DNA from: Ruegeria sp. A3M17
GTDB lineage: Bacteria; Pseudomonadota; Alphaproteobacteria; Rhodobacterales; Rhodobacteraceae
Direction of reading: 5' to 3'
Assembly (NCBI RefSeq): GCF_003318255.1
Contig: NZ_QOCF01000019.1
Location: forward strand, 62,001 to 126,000
DNA: 64,000 nucleotides
Below are positions 52,524-61,125 of the stretch, piece by piece (the stretch's first letter is position 1; each line of letters starts with the position of its first letter). The notes below the pieces were generated by a model that saw only the letters and a program-made list of their open reading frames with translations, searched no databases and was not told the origin of the DNA. The position numbers and the translations under genes were made by a program.

Positions 52524-54209
52524 ATGGCTATCGCGAGCTTTTTGATTGAGATTTTTGCCGCAACCATGTTGCTGCTATTTGCCGTGCGTCTGGTACGCAC
52601 TGGTATCGAACGGCGTTTTGGCGCGCTGTTCCAGTCGATCCTGACGCGCCACTCCAACAGTTTTGTTGCAGGGGGGGCAGGTATGGTTTTGGCGACCATC
52701 CTGCAAAGCTCGGCCGCGGTTACGGTCTTGCTAACAGGTTTCGCTGCGGCGGGGATGGTGACGTTTGGGATGGCGCTGGCAGGTGTGCTGGGTGCTGATC
52801 TGGGTGCCGCGCTGGTCATTCAGGTTCTGTCCTATGATCTGGGCTGGCTTCAACCCGCATTGCTGGCCTTGGGCGGCTGGCTGTATCTGAAATCCGAACG
52901 GTCGAATGTTCGGCTTATGGGGCGGATCGTTCTGGGCGTCGCCTTTATCCTGATTTCGCTTCAGTTCCTGCGCGAAGCAGTTGAGCCGATCCGCGAAAGT
53001 GCGTTTTTGCCCGCAATCGCAGGGTATCTTGAGACCGACTATTTCAGTGCCTTCATTGTCGGCGCAGTGCTGGCCTTTGTCATGCACAGTTCGGTCGCGA
53101 CGATCCTGATGTGCGTCGCCTTGGTTCAAATCGGTGCGATACCTTTTGCTGCCGGGTTGTCACTGGTGTTGGGCGCAAATCTGGGTTCGGCCTTCATTCC
53201 AATGTGGTTGACGCGCGATATGACCGTCTCAGCCCGGCGCATCCCTCTGGCCAACCTGCTACTGCGGGGCAGCGCGGCGCTGGTGATGCTGATCGTTGTC
53301 AATGTTGGCGGATTGCACGAAGCGCTATTGGTGACGAGCCCGGCGCAGTCCCTGATTTTTGCACATATCGGATTCAATCTGGCGGTATTCCTGCTGGCCA
53401 CAGGGTTCGTGAACAGGATGGAACAGCCGATGGCCGTTCTGCTGGCGGAACCCAAAGCCGAGGCCAACGCGCTGGATCAGTTCTCGGACGCGTTGACCCC
53501 GCTCGGGGATCCCAGCGGCGAAAGGGCCAGCGTTGCGATGTCCTCGGTGCGTCACGAGCTGTTGCAGATGATCACGCAGGTCGAACGCATGTTCCGCCCC
53601 GTTTTGGATATCTACGAACAGGATGACAGTGACGCGATTTCCGCGCTTTGGCAGCAGGACGAGCGGGTGAATACGCAACTGACCGAGATCCGCCGTTTCG
53701 TCGCGCGTATGCCACGGCAGAATATGAGTAAAGGGCAGATCAAAGCCGCACGAGGGTTGGTCGAATATGCCATCCGTCTTGAAGCTGCGGGCGATGTCGT
53801 CTCGAACCGGATGACCCGAACGGCGCAGATCAAGCACACCGAACGTTCGGAATTCTCAGCACAGGGCTGGAAAGAGCTGAAAGACTTGCACGCGGCCATT
53901 CTGGAAAGTTTCTCGCTGGCGCGTCACGTGCTGTTGGTGGACGACATGGATTGTGCCCGCCGGCTGGTGTTGGACAAGGCCGAGGTCAAGCGGATGTCCC
54001 GCAATAGCCGCAAGGCGCACCTCAAACGGTTGGAGCGTGGTCAGACCGAGAGTTTCCAGTCCAGTGACCTGCATCTGGAAACCTTGCGGTCCATGCGGGA
54101 CCTGCACGGGCATATCGCCGCCATCGCCTATCCGATCCTCTACAAAAGCGGTCAGGTTCTGGAAACGCGCCTGGTGATGGAAATGGAAAAAGAAGCCAAC
54201 GATGACTGA
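52524..54209 (+). CDS. Na/Pi cotransporter family protein with PhoU-like domain
   Basis: A 561-aa protein. The N-terminal half has two inverted NaPi-II repeats (GGAGMVLATILQSSAAVTVLLTGF and FIVGAVLAFVMHSSVATILM, each with a QSSA/HSSV motif), and the C-terminal ~200 residues are helical and PhoU-like. It should move phosphate, or a phosphorylated or anionic substrate, with sodium. The ATG at 52524 begins the first helix. It lies between the TRAP operon and the glutamine synthetase-like gene, only 47 bp before the latter. Confidence 0.92.
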   Translation: MAIASFLIEIFAATMLLLFAVRLVRTGIERRFGALFQSILTRHSNSFVAGGAGMVLATILQSSAAVTVLLTGFAAAGMVTFGMALAGVLGADLGAALVIQVLSYDLGWLQPALLALGGWLYLKSERSNVRLMGRIVLGVAFILISLQFLREAVEPIRESAFLPAIAGYLETDYFSAFIVGAVLAFVMHSSVATILMCVALVQIGAIPFAAGLSLVLGANLGSAFIPMWLTRDMTVSARRIPLANLLLRGSAALVMLIVVNVGGLHEALLVTSPAQSLIFAHIGFNLAVFLLATGFVNRMEQPMAVLLAEPKAEANALDQFSDALTPLGDPSGERASVAMSSVRHELLQMITQVERMFRPVLDIYEQDDSDAISALWQQDERVNTQLTEIRRFVARMPRQNMSKGQIKAARGLVEYAIRLEAAGDVVSNRMTRTAQIKHTERSEFSAQGWKELKDLHAAILESFSLARHVLLVDDMDCARRLVLDKAEVKRMSRNSRKAHLKRLERGQTESFQSSDLHLETLRSMRDLHGHIAAIAYPILYKSGQVLETRLVMEMEKEANDD

Positions 54210-54256
54210 CGGCAGGCAATCGAAACCGAGGTCTCTGTAAGTGACAAAGGATACCA

Positions 54257-55621
54257 ATGATGGGCAATGAAGCGATTTTGGCCGATCTGAAAGCCAAATT
54301 CGAAGTGGGCGAGGTCGACACGGTGCTGGTCTGCATGGTGGACATGCAGGGCCGCCTGATGGGTAAGCGGTTCCACGCAGGCCATTTCGTGGCGGGCGCA
54401 TGGGAAGAGACACATTGCTGCAACTACCTGCTGGCCACGGATCTGGAGATGGCCACACCCGACGGCTATGCCTCGACGAGTTGGGAGCGGGGTTATGGCG
54501 ATTATGTCATGAAGCCGGATCTGAGCACGCTGCGCCCGGTGCCGTGGCTGGAAGGCACCGCAATGGTGATGTGCGATGTGCTGGATCACCACACCCATGA
54601 AGAGGTTCCACACGCGCCTCGGTCTATTTTGAAGAAGCAGGTCAACCGGCTGAAGGCCATGGGCTATGAGGCGATGTGCGCCACCGAGCTGGAGTTTTTC
54701 CTGTTCGAAAAAAGCTTTGACCAGATCCGCAAGGAAGGCTTCCGCGATCTGGAGCCGATCTCGGGCTATAACGAAGATTATCACATCCTGCAGACCACCA
54801 AGGAAGAGCATGTGATGCGCCCGATCCGCAACCATCTGTGGAATGCGGGGATTCCAGTCGAGAATTCCAAGGGCGAAGCCGAAGCTGGGCAGGAAGAGCT
54901 GAATATCAAATACGCGCCGGCGATGGACACGGCCGAATACCACTCGATCGCCAAGAACGCGGTGAAAGAGATCGCCTGGCAACATGGTCACGCGGCGACA
55001 TTCCTGCCGAAGTGGCATCATGACAAGGTGGGCAGCTCGTCCCACGTGCACCAGTCGCTTTGGGCAGATGGCAAGCCTGCGTTTTATGATGCGGATGACG
55101 CGTTGGGTATGTCGGCGCTGATGAAAAACTATATGGCGGGCCTGCTCAAATACGCCGCTGACTATACCTATTTCATGGCACCCTACATCAACAGCTACAA
55201 GCGGTTCATGAAGGGCACCTTTGCGCCGACACGGATTATCTGGTCGGTGGACAACCGTACGGCTGGCTTCCGTCTGTGCGGCGATGGGACGAAGGCCGTG
55301 CGGGTTGAGTGTCGTATTCCGGGCTCAGATATGAACCCGTATCTGGCGATGGCTGGCATGTTGGCCGCCGGGATTGCCGGTATTGAAGAAGGCCTGGAAC
55401 TGCAATCGCCCACCACCGGTGATGTCTACCAGGGAGACACCGGCATGATCCCCGGCAATTTGCGCGCAGCACGGGATGCGCTGCATGGGTCATCGATGCT
55501 GCGGGCTGCCATGGGCGATGAGGTGGTGGATCACTATGCCCGTGCGGCGGAGGTCGAGATAGAGGAATTCGAGCGGGTTGTGACGGATTGGGAAGTGGCC
55601 CGGGGGTTTGAGCGGGCTTGA
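54257..55621 (+). CDS. Glutamine synthetase-like gamma-glutamyl ligase
   Basis: A 454-aa member of the GS superfamily closest in plan to PuuA/GlnA4/IpuC-type gamma-glutamylamine synthetases. It has VDTVLVCMVDMQGRLMGKR at the N-terminus, TELEFFLFE for metal binding, VGSSSHVHQSLW as the ATP/His segment, and RVECRIPGSDMNPYLAMAGMLAAG near the end. It likely joins glutamate to an amine using ATP. An AAAGGA site precedes the ATG at 54257. The next genes are an aldehyde dehydrogenase and an alcohol dehydrogenase, which fits an amino-alcohol as the amine. The true substrate is not determinable here. Confidence 0.88.
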   Translation: MMGNEAILADLKAKFEVGEVDTVLVCMVDMQGRLMGKRFHAGHFVAGAWEETHCCNYLLATDLEMATPDGYASTSWERGYGDYVMKPDLSTLRPVPWLEGTAMVMCDVLDHHTHEEVPHAPRSILKKQVNRLKAMGYEAMCATELEFFLFEKSFDQIRKEGFRDLEPISGYNEDYHILQTTKEEHVMRPIRNHLWNAGIPVENSKGEAEAGQEELNIKYAPAMDTAEYHSIAKNAVKEIAWQHGHAATFLPKWHHDKVGSSSHVHQSLWADGKPAFYDADDALGMSALMKNYMAGLLKYAADYTYFMAPYINSYKRFMKGTFAPTRIIWSVDNRTAGFRLCGDGTKAVRVECRIPGSDMNPYLAMAGMLAAGIAGIEEGLELQSPTTGDVYQGDTGMIPGNLRAARDALHGSSMLRAAMGDEVVDHYARAAEVEIEEFERVVTDWEVARGFERA

Positions 55622-55749
55622 GATTGGGTCCGGTGAGGGCTTTGCCCGCCGCCATTGGCGCTCGAACCAATGGCGCACCAATGGCAGCCCCCAAGATATT
55701 TGTGGCTAGATGAAGCAGGGATCCTGTTTCTTTCGGAAATGGAGTGGAT

Positions 55750-57132
55750 ATGGGGCAGATGTTGAAATGTGTCTCGCCGATCGATGGATCGGTTTTTGCT
55801 GAACGTGAGGTGTTATCACGGGATGCTGCGTTTGAAGCGGCAGCGCGATCGCGGGCGGCACAGGCAGAATGGGCCGCGCGGCCGTTGCAGGAACGTATTG
55901 ATCTTGTCATGGCCGGAGTGGCTGCGGTTGGGGCGATGAATGACGAGATTGTGCCCGAGTTGGCGCATATGATGGGGCGTCCGGTACGTTATGGCGGCGA
56001 GTTCGGCGGCTTTAACGAGCGTGCGAGCCATATGGCTCAGATTGCCGAGGCGTCTCTGGCTGATATCGCAGTGGGGGAAGATGAAACCTTCAAACGCTAT
56101 ATCAGGCGCATTCCGCATGGCGTGGTCTTTGTGGTGGCACCTTGGAACTACCCCTACATGACCGCAATCAACACAGTGGCCCCGGCGCTGATCGCGGGAA
56201 ATACGGTGCTGTTGAAACATGCTACGCAGACGTTGCTGGTAGGAGAACGCATGGCGCAAACTTTTCATTCCGTGGGTGTGCCCGAAGATGTGTTTCAGAA
56301 TGTCTTCCTGAGCCATGACATGACCAATGACCTGATCGCAGGCAATGCGCTCGACTTTGTGAACTTCACCGGGTCAGTAGGCGGTGGCCAAGCGATGGAG
56401 CGCGCGGCTGCTGGGACATTCACCGGTGTTGGCACCGAGCTGGGTGGTAAGGATCCGGGCTATGTCATGGATGACGCTGATCTGGATGCAGCGGTCGAAA
56501 CGCTGATCGACGGTGCCATGTTCAACTCGGGCCAGTGCTGTTGTGGGATTGAGCGGATTTATGTGCATGAGAGCCTTTATGACAACTTCGTCGCCAAGGC
56601 GGTTGCGGTGGTGAAAGGCTATAAGCTGGGCAATCCGCTGGAAAGCGATACAACGATTGGTCCGATGGCCAATGTGCGCTTTGCCAAAGAGGTGCGGGCG
56701 CAGATTGCCGAGGCTGTTGCGGCCGGCGCCGTGGCTCATATCGGCACGTTCCCCGAAGACGATGGCGGGGCCTATCTGACACCGCAGATCCTGACCAACG
56801 TCACCCATGACATGCGGGTGATGCGGGACGAGAGTTTCGGCCCCGTGGTCGGCATCATGAAAGTGTCCTCGGACGACGAAGCCATCGCCTTGATGAATGA
56901 CAGTGAGTTTGGTCTGACCGCCAGCCTGTGGACCCGCGATGTAGATCGGGCTGCGCGCGTGGGCGATGCGATCGAAACTGGAACCGTGTTCATGAACCGT
57001 GCCGATTATCTGGACCCGGCCCTTTGCTGGACTGGCTGCAAAAATACCGGCCGCGGCGGCGGTTTGTCCGTCATTGGCTATCACAACCTGACACGTCCTA
57101 AATCCTACCACCTTAAAAAGGTCACGGGCTAA
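55750..57132 (+). CDS. Aldehyde dehydrogenase family protein
   Basis: A 460-aa NAD(P)-dependent aldehyde dehydrogenase. The catalytic Cys264 is in SGQCCCG and the general base Glu230 is in TELGGKDP. The NAD motif FTGSVGGG, the structural PWNYPY and the C-terminal NRADYLDP are present. The ATG at 55750 follows a GGAG site; a GTG at 55744 is also possible. It lies 128 bp after the ligase gene and 67 bp before the alcohol dehydrogenase. In a glutamylation pathway it would oxidise the gamma-glutamyl aldehyde to an acid. Confidence 0.94.
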   Translation: MGQMLKCVSPIDGSVFAEREVLSRDAAFEAAARSRAAQAEWAARPLQERIDLVMAGVAAVGAMNDEIVPELAHMMGRPVRYGGEFGGFNERASHMAQIAEASLADIAVGEDETFKRYIRRIPHGVVFVVAPWNYPYMTAINTVAPALIAGNTVLLKHATQTLLVGERMAQTFHSVGVPEDVFQNVFLSHDMTNDLIAGNALDFVNFTGSVGGGQAMERAAAGTFTGVGTELGGKDPGYVMDDADLDAAVETLIDGAMFNSGQCCCGIERIYVHESLYDNFVAKAVAVVKGYKLGNPLESDTTIGPMANVRFAKEVRAQIAEAVAAGAVAHIGTFPEDDGGAYLTPQILTNVTHDMRVMRDESFGPVVGIMKVSSDDEAIALMNDSEFGLTASLWTRDVDRAARVGDAIETGTVFMNRADYLDPALCWTGCKNTGRGGGLSVIGYHNLTRPKSYHLKKVTG

Positions 57133-57199
57133 GGGCACCGGCCTGCCCGGTAATGACCCCCTCGGCTGGGCAGGCCTCAAATCACAAAGGAATCCTGAC

Positions 57200-58345
57200 A
57201 TGTCACTTGTTGGAAACTGGTCTTATCCGACCGCAATTAAATTCGGCGCGGGCCGCATCAAAGAACTGCCTGAGGCATGTGCCGCCGCTGGTATGCAAAA
57301 GCCGTTGCTGGTCACCGACAAAGGGCTAGCCGATCTACCGATTACCGCGGCGACGTTGGATATCATGGAGGCCGCCGGGCTGGGGCGCGGGCTGTTCAGC
57401 GATGTGGACCCGAACCCGAACGAAAAAAACCTTAAGGCGGGAGTCGAGGCCTATAACGCGGGCGGCCATGATGGTGTGATCGCCTTTGGCGGCGGTTCCG
57501 GGTTGGATTTGGGCAAGATGGTTGCCTTTATGGCGGGACAGACACGCCCGGTTTGGGATTTCGAGGATATCGACGATTGGTGGACACTCGCCGATGCTGA
57601 TGTCATCGCGCCGATTATCGCTGTGCCGACCACGGCAGGGACCGGATCAGAGGTGGGGCGAGCCAGTGTCATCACGAATTCCGAAACCCACGCGAAAAAG
57701 ATTATTTTCCATCCCAAGGTTCTGCCGACCGTGGTGATCTGCGACCCCGAGTTGACGGTTGGTATGCCCAAATTCATCACAGCGGGCACCGGTCTTGATG
57801 CATTTGCGCATTGTGTCGAGGCGTATTCCAGCCCGCACTACCATCCGATGAGCCACGGTATTGCGCTGGAAGGTATGCGGCTGGTCAAGGAGTACCTGCC
57901 ACGTGCCTATGCAGATGGCACGGATATTGAGGCCCGCGCGCAGATGATGAGCGCGGCAGCGATGGGGGCGACCGCCTTTCAGAAAGGCCTAGGCGCGATC
58001 CACGCCATGAGCCACCCGATTGGCGCGGTTTTCAACACTCACCACGGCACCACCAACGCGGTTTGCATGCCCACAGTGCTGGAGTTCAATGCGCCAGCTA
58101 TCGCTGATCGGTTTCAGACGGCGGCAGCCTATCTGGGAATTGATGGCGGCTTTGATGGCGTCCGCGGTTTTGTCCAGTCGTTCAACGACTCGCTGGGTAT
58201 CCCAACCAGACTGTCCGAACTGGGTGTGACCGAAGCTGCGATCCCGGAACTGGTGCAAGGCGCGATCATCGATCCGTCTTGTGGGGGTAACCCAATCGAA
58301 TTGACAGAGGACAATCTGACCGCTCTGTTCAAGGCTGCATTGTGA
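57200..58345 (+). CDS. Iron-containing alcohol dehydrogenase
   Basis: A 381-aa group III (iron-type) alcohol dehydrogenase. The nucleotide motif is FGGGSGLDLGKM and the conserved GTGSEVGRASVITN follows. The metal ligands are in GLDAFAHCVEAYSS and KGLGAIHAMSHPIGAVFNTHHG (Asp and three His). In this cluster it would convert the alcohol of a gamma-glutamyl amino-alcohol to the aldehyde for the preceding dehydrogenase. An AAAGGAA site precedes the ATG. Confidence 0.95.
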   Translation: MSLVGNWSYPTAIKFGAGRIKELPEACAAAGMQKPLLVTDKGLADLPITAATLDIMEAAGLGRGLFSDVDPNPNEKNLKAGVEAYNAGGHDGVIAFGGGSGLDLGKMVAFMAGQTRPVWDFEDIDDWWTLADADVIAPIIAVPTTAGTGSEVGRASVITNSETHAKKIIFHPKVLPTVVICDPELTVGMPKFITAGTGLDAFAHCVEAYSSPHYHPMSHGIALEGMRLVKEYLPRAYADGTDIEARAQMMSAAAMGATAFQKGLGAIHAMSHPIGAVFNTHHGTTNAVCMPTVLEFNAPAIADRFQTAAAYLGIDGGFDGVRGFVQSFNDSLGIPTRLSELGVTEAAIPELVQGAIIDPSCGGNPIELTEDNLTALFKAAL

Positions 58346-58419
58346 TCGGTCTTGCTCTGTGCAAGTAACGAAACCGGCCCGTATCTAGGGCTGGTTCTCT
58401 CTGCGCGAAAGGTTCGGAC

Positions 58420-59259
58420 GTGACTCTGTTTGTCATCGCCATCATTTTGACGGCTGCGTTGCTGCATGCGGTGTGGAACGCCATCGTCAAAACAGCCGCC
58501 GACCGAACGACCACATTGGGTCTTGTCGCATTTGGGCATGTCATCCCAGCGACAGCCATGGTCCTGCTACTGCCGCTGCCCAGCGCTGAGAGCTTTCCCT
58601 ATATCCTGATCTCGACCGTCGTGCATTTTGGGTACTACTACATGCTGGGCAAAGCCTATCAGCATGGGGATCTGAGCGTCGTCTACCCTATCGCCCGTGG
58701 TATCGTGCCTGCGTTGGTCTCGCTCTGGGCGATGATACTGGTGGGCGAGGTTCTACCGCTGCAGGCATGGGGCGGGATTGCGCTGATCGCGCTTGGTATT
58801 CAGCTCAGCAGTTGGAGTGCCCTGCGGTCCGGCGTCGGGCGCTGGGCGCTGTGGTTTGCACTGGGTACGGGGTTTTGCATCTCAATCTATTCGGTGGTGG
58901 ACGGCATCGGCGTGCGGCTGTCGGGCAATACGCTTAGCTACTGGGCCTGGGGCGCGTTTCTGCACCTGTTCATCGCCGGGTTCGTCGGCATCAAAAAGCG
59001 GGACACACTGGCCAACCTTCCTGCCAAGGTCTGGATGATCGGAATCCTGGGCGGGCTGGTGTCGATGACGGCCTATGGTCTGGTGCTTTACGCCAAGAAC
59101 TTCGCACCACTGGGTGCGGTTTCAGCACTGCGCGAGACTTCGGTGATCTTCGCTGCGCTGATCGGGTTTATCTTCTTGCATGAGGGTAACTGGATGCGTC
59201 GCCTTGGTGCGGCCTTACTGATGGCCGTTGGCGTTGCCCTGATCGGTATGTCTGTCTGA
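58420..59259 (+). CDS. EamA/DMT-family transporter
   Basis: A 279-aa protein with about ten helices in two EamA repeats (LLHAVWNAIVKTAADRTTTLGLVAFGHVIPATAMVLLL, and the second ending PLGAVSALRETSVIFAALIGFIFLHEG). Members mostly export small metabolites. The start is GTG at 58420. It follows the alcohol dehydrogenase by 74 bp in the same direction and may move pathway intermediates or product. Confidence 0.9.
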   Translation: MTLFVIAIILTAALLHAVWNAIVKTAADRTTTLGLVAFGHVIPATAMVLLLPLPSAESFPYILISTVVHFGYYYMLGKAYQHGDLSVVYPIARGIVPALVSLWAMILVGEVLPLQAWGGIALIALGIQLSSWSALRSGVGRWALWFALGTGFCISIYSVVDGIGVRLSGNTLSYWAWGAFLHLFIAGFVGIKKRDTLANLPAKVWMIGILGGLVSMTAYGLVLYAKNFAPLGAVSALRETSVIFAALIGFIFLHEGNWMRRLGAALLMAVGVALIGMSV

Positions 59260-59327
59260 CCCCGACGGCCTTGCCGCGCGTGCCTGTCGTCTCGCATAGT
59301 GGGGGCAAGTGACGAGAGGGCGTTTTG

Positions 59328-60098
59328 ATGACCAAAGAGATAGTTCTGATCCATGGGGCCTTTGCCGGACCTTGGTGTATGGCGGACTACGCGGGTTTCT
59401 TCCGCGCACGTGGTTGGACGGTGCATACTCCTGCGCTGCGCTTTCATGGCGGGGACCCCAAGGCCGAGCCTGACCCCGGACTTACGGATATCAGTGTCGC
59501 GGATTATGCCAATGATATTACCGAGCTCGTGCAGGGCTTGGACAGCAAGCCGGTCATCCTCGGCCATGCCATCGCGGGCGTGGTGGCGCAGCAAGTGGCC
59601 GCGCGCAGGTTGGCCAGCGCCATTGTCCTGATCAATCCGAACGCACCGTGGGGGACGTTGCCCGAAACCGACGATGAGCGCGCCATCCCGCGCGCGCTGA
59701 TGGAGGGTGGGGCGTTCTGGAAACAGCCCATGCATGTCGAGTTCGACCTGATGGCCCCTTTTGCGCTGAACAAGATGCCCGAGGCGCAGCAGCATGAGGT
59801 GTTCGACCAACTGGGTGCAGAAAGCGGTCGAGTGATGTTCGAGATGTTCTTTTGGATGTTCGACGATCACCACGCGATGAAGGTCGATATCGACAAGGTC
59901 GACTGCCCGGTGCTGATCGTCTCGGGCACCGAGGATCGCGCCGTCAACCCAAACACCTGCCGTGCGCTGGCCAATCTGTACGGGGATCGCGCGACGTTTA
60001 TGCCCGTGAAAAACCACGCGCATTTCCTTTTCATGGAGCCCGACTGGGAGCATCCCGCCGGCCAGATAGCGGACTGGCTGGAGGGGAAGGTGGGCTAG
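59328..60098 (+). CDS. Alpha/beta hydrolase
   Basis: A 256-aa alpha/beta hydrolase: IVLIHGAFAGPWCMADY (oxyanion loop), a nucleophile elbow GHAIAGVVAQQVAAR with Ala where Ser or Cys is usual (G-H-A-I-A-G), Asp in SGTEDRAV, and His in KNHAHFLFMEPDW. The normal GxSxG is GHAIAG here, so the catalytic nucleophile appears to be missing and the enzyme may be non-canonical. It lies 68 bp after the transporter on the same strand. Confidence 0.85.
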   Translation: MTKEIVLIHGAFAGPWCMADYAGFFRARGWTVHTPALRFHGGDPKAEPDPGLTDISVADYANDITELVQGLDSKPVILGHAIAGVVAQQVAARRLASAIVLINPNAPWGTLPETDDERAIPRALMEGGAFWKQPMHVEFDLMAPFALNKMPEAQQHEVFDQLGAESGRVMFEMFFWMFDDHHAMKVDIDKVDCPVLIVSGTEDRAVNPNTCRALANLYGDRATFMPVKNHAHFLFMEPDWEHPAGQIADWLEGKVG

Positions 60099-60116
60099 AA
60101 GGCCCGACCTTTCAGT

Positions 60117-60398
60117 TCAGCGATTGACCTGAATACCGCTCTCAGGTTTCCACTTCATGGCACCGTCGCCGCCTTTGATACAACGCAGAAGGTGTTCTTC
60201 GCGCGCACTGGACGTTTCGGTCACGGTGTTGTTGCCAGAGATCACAACATAGGCGTCCACCGAATAAGCGAGGCCATTGTAATAGCAGAACCGTAACTCT
60301 GCCCCGACCGGAATAGGCGACGCGCCGATCAGCGACTGCTGCGCGCCTGCCTGACTGGCCAGCAAGGCAAAGGCCAGCCCGAGGGTTAGTGCTTTCAT
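60117..60398 (-). CDS. Small exported protein, DUF1496-like
   Basis: A 93-aa periplasmic protein with a signal peptide (LTLGLAFALLASQAGA, cleaved before QQS). The mature part has RFCYYNGLAYSVDAYVV and a distal Cys in LLRCIKG, which resembles the YxGxxYSxGA core of DUF1496. Two cysteines may form a disulfide. Function unknown. Confidence 0.75.
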   Translation of the reverse strand: MKALTLGLAFALLASQAGAQQSLIGASPIPVGAELRFCYYNGLAYSVDAYVVISGNNTVTETSSAREEHLLRCIKGGDGAMKWKPESGIQVNR

Positions 60399-60657
60399 AT
60401 TGTCCTCCCGTTCGAAATTTATGTTCGTTCAAATTGGGTCTTGGACGCTCGGATCCTCAAAATTTGTTCTTTGATGACAATTGCGCGCAAGTGTGAACGA
60501 GATCAACGGGTTAGGCAAGGGGTTTGCGGGCGCTGCCCACATGAACAACCCACACTCAAATCGTTGTATCTTGGCTAGGTAAGAGTTGAGGTTTTTCGGT
60601 GGGTGTGAACGCTGGGCCGTTCACTTTCGATTGGAACCACGTGCACCAAAGTTGCCG
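60399..60657. other. Intergenic region
   Basis: 259 bp between two minus-strand genes. No supported gene. It should contain the promoter of the 60117-60398 gene. Confidence 0.5.
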
Positions 60658-61062
60658 TTAATCACAAACTATCTTTCTACGCATACCCCAGCTCTCTACG
60701 TTCGTGCCCATAGTCAGAATCGACTTTGTCTTGCCAGTCCAAGTTATCTCAAACTCGTACACCTTTATCTCATGAATAAATAACTCGTTGTTTGACTTCC
60801 GTTTTATTGAGACAGCGTATGGTGAGGGACTAAATCCTGATCGCGTAAATTCCGGAGAGGATGCCCGATAGTAATTTTCGAGGAATTCCTGAAAGGATAC
60901 AGGTTCTCCAGTCCTTATGATTTCCCATTCGTGCCAAGTTCTCGCAATATCACATTCGTCGATAGGCTCGATTACCCAGTCACGAGGAATGGCGGCCGCA
61001 GACACTGCAAGGCCACCTAGTACAACGAAAAAAGCGATTTGAACTGTTTTTCTGATAGCCAA
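60658..61062 (-). CDS. Hypothetical exported protein, 134 aa
   Basis: A protein with an N-terminal signal or anchor (IAFFVVLGGLAVSAAAIPRDW) and a mixed domain rich in Glu and aromatic residues (ARTWHEWEIIRTGEPVSFQEFLENYY). The last residues, MRRKIVCD, end in a cysteine pair region. No family is recognised. Its AT-richer sequence contrasts with the flanking parE. Confidence 0.7.
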   Translation of the reverse strand: MAIRKTVQIAFFVVLGGLAVSAAAIPRDWVIEPIDECDIARTWHEWEIIRTGEPVSFQEFLENYYRASSPEFTRSGFSPSPYAVSIKRKSNNELFIHEIKVYEFEITWTGKTKSILTMGTNVESWGMRRKIVCD

Positions 61063-61125
61063 CTGCTTTTCAAAAGTCCTTATAAGCCGATTTTAGGCAG
61101 GAATATTGTGCTCTATAGAGAATTC

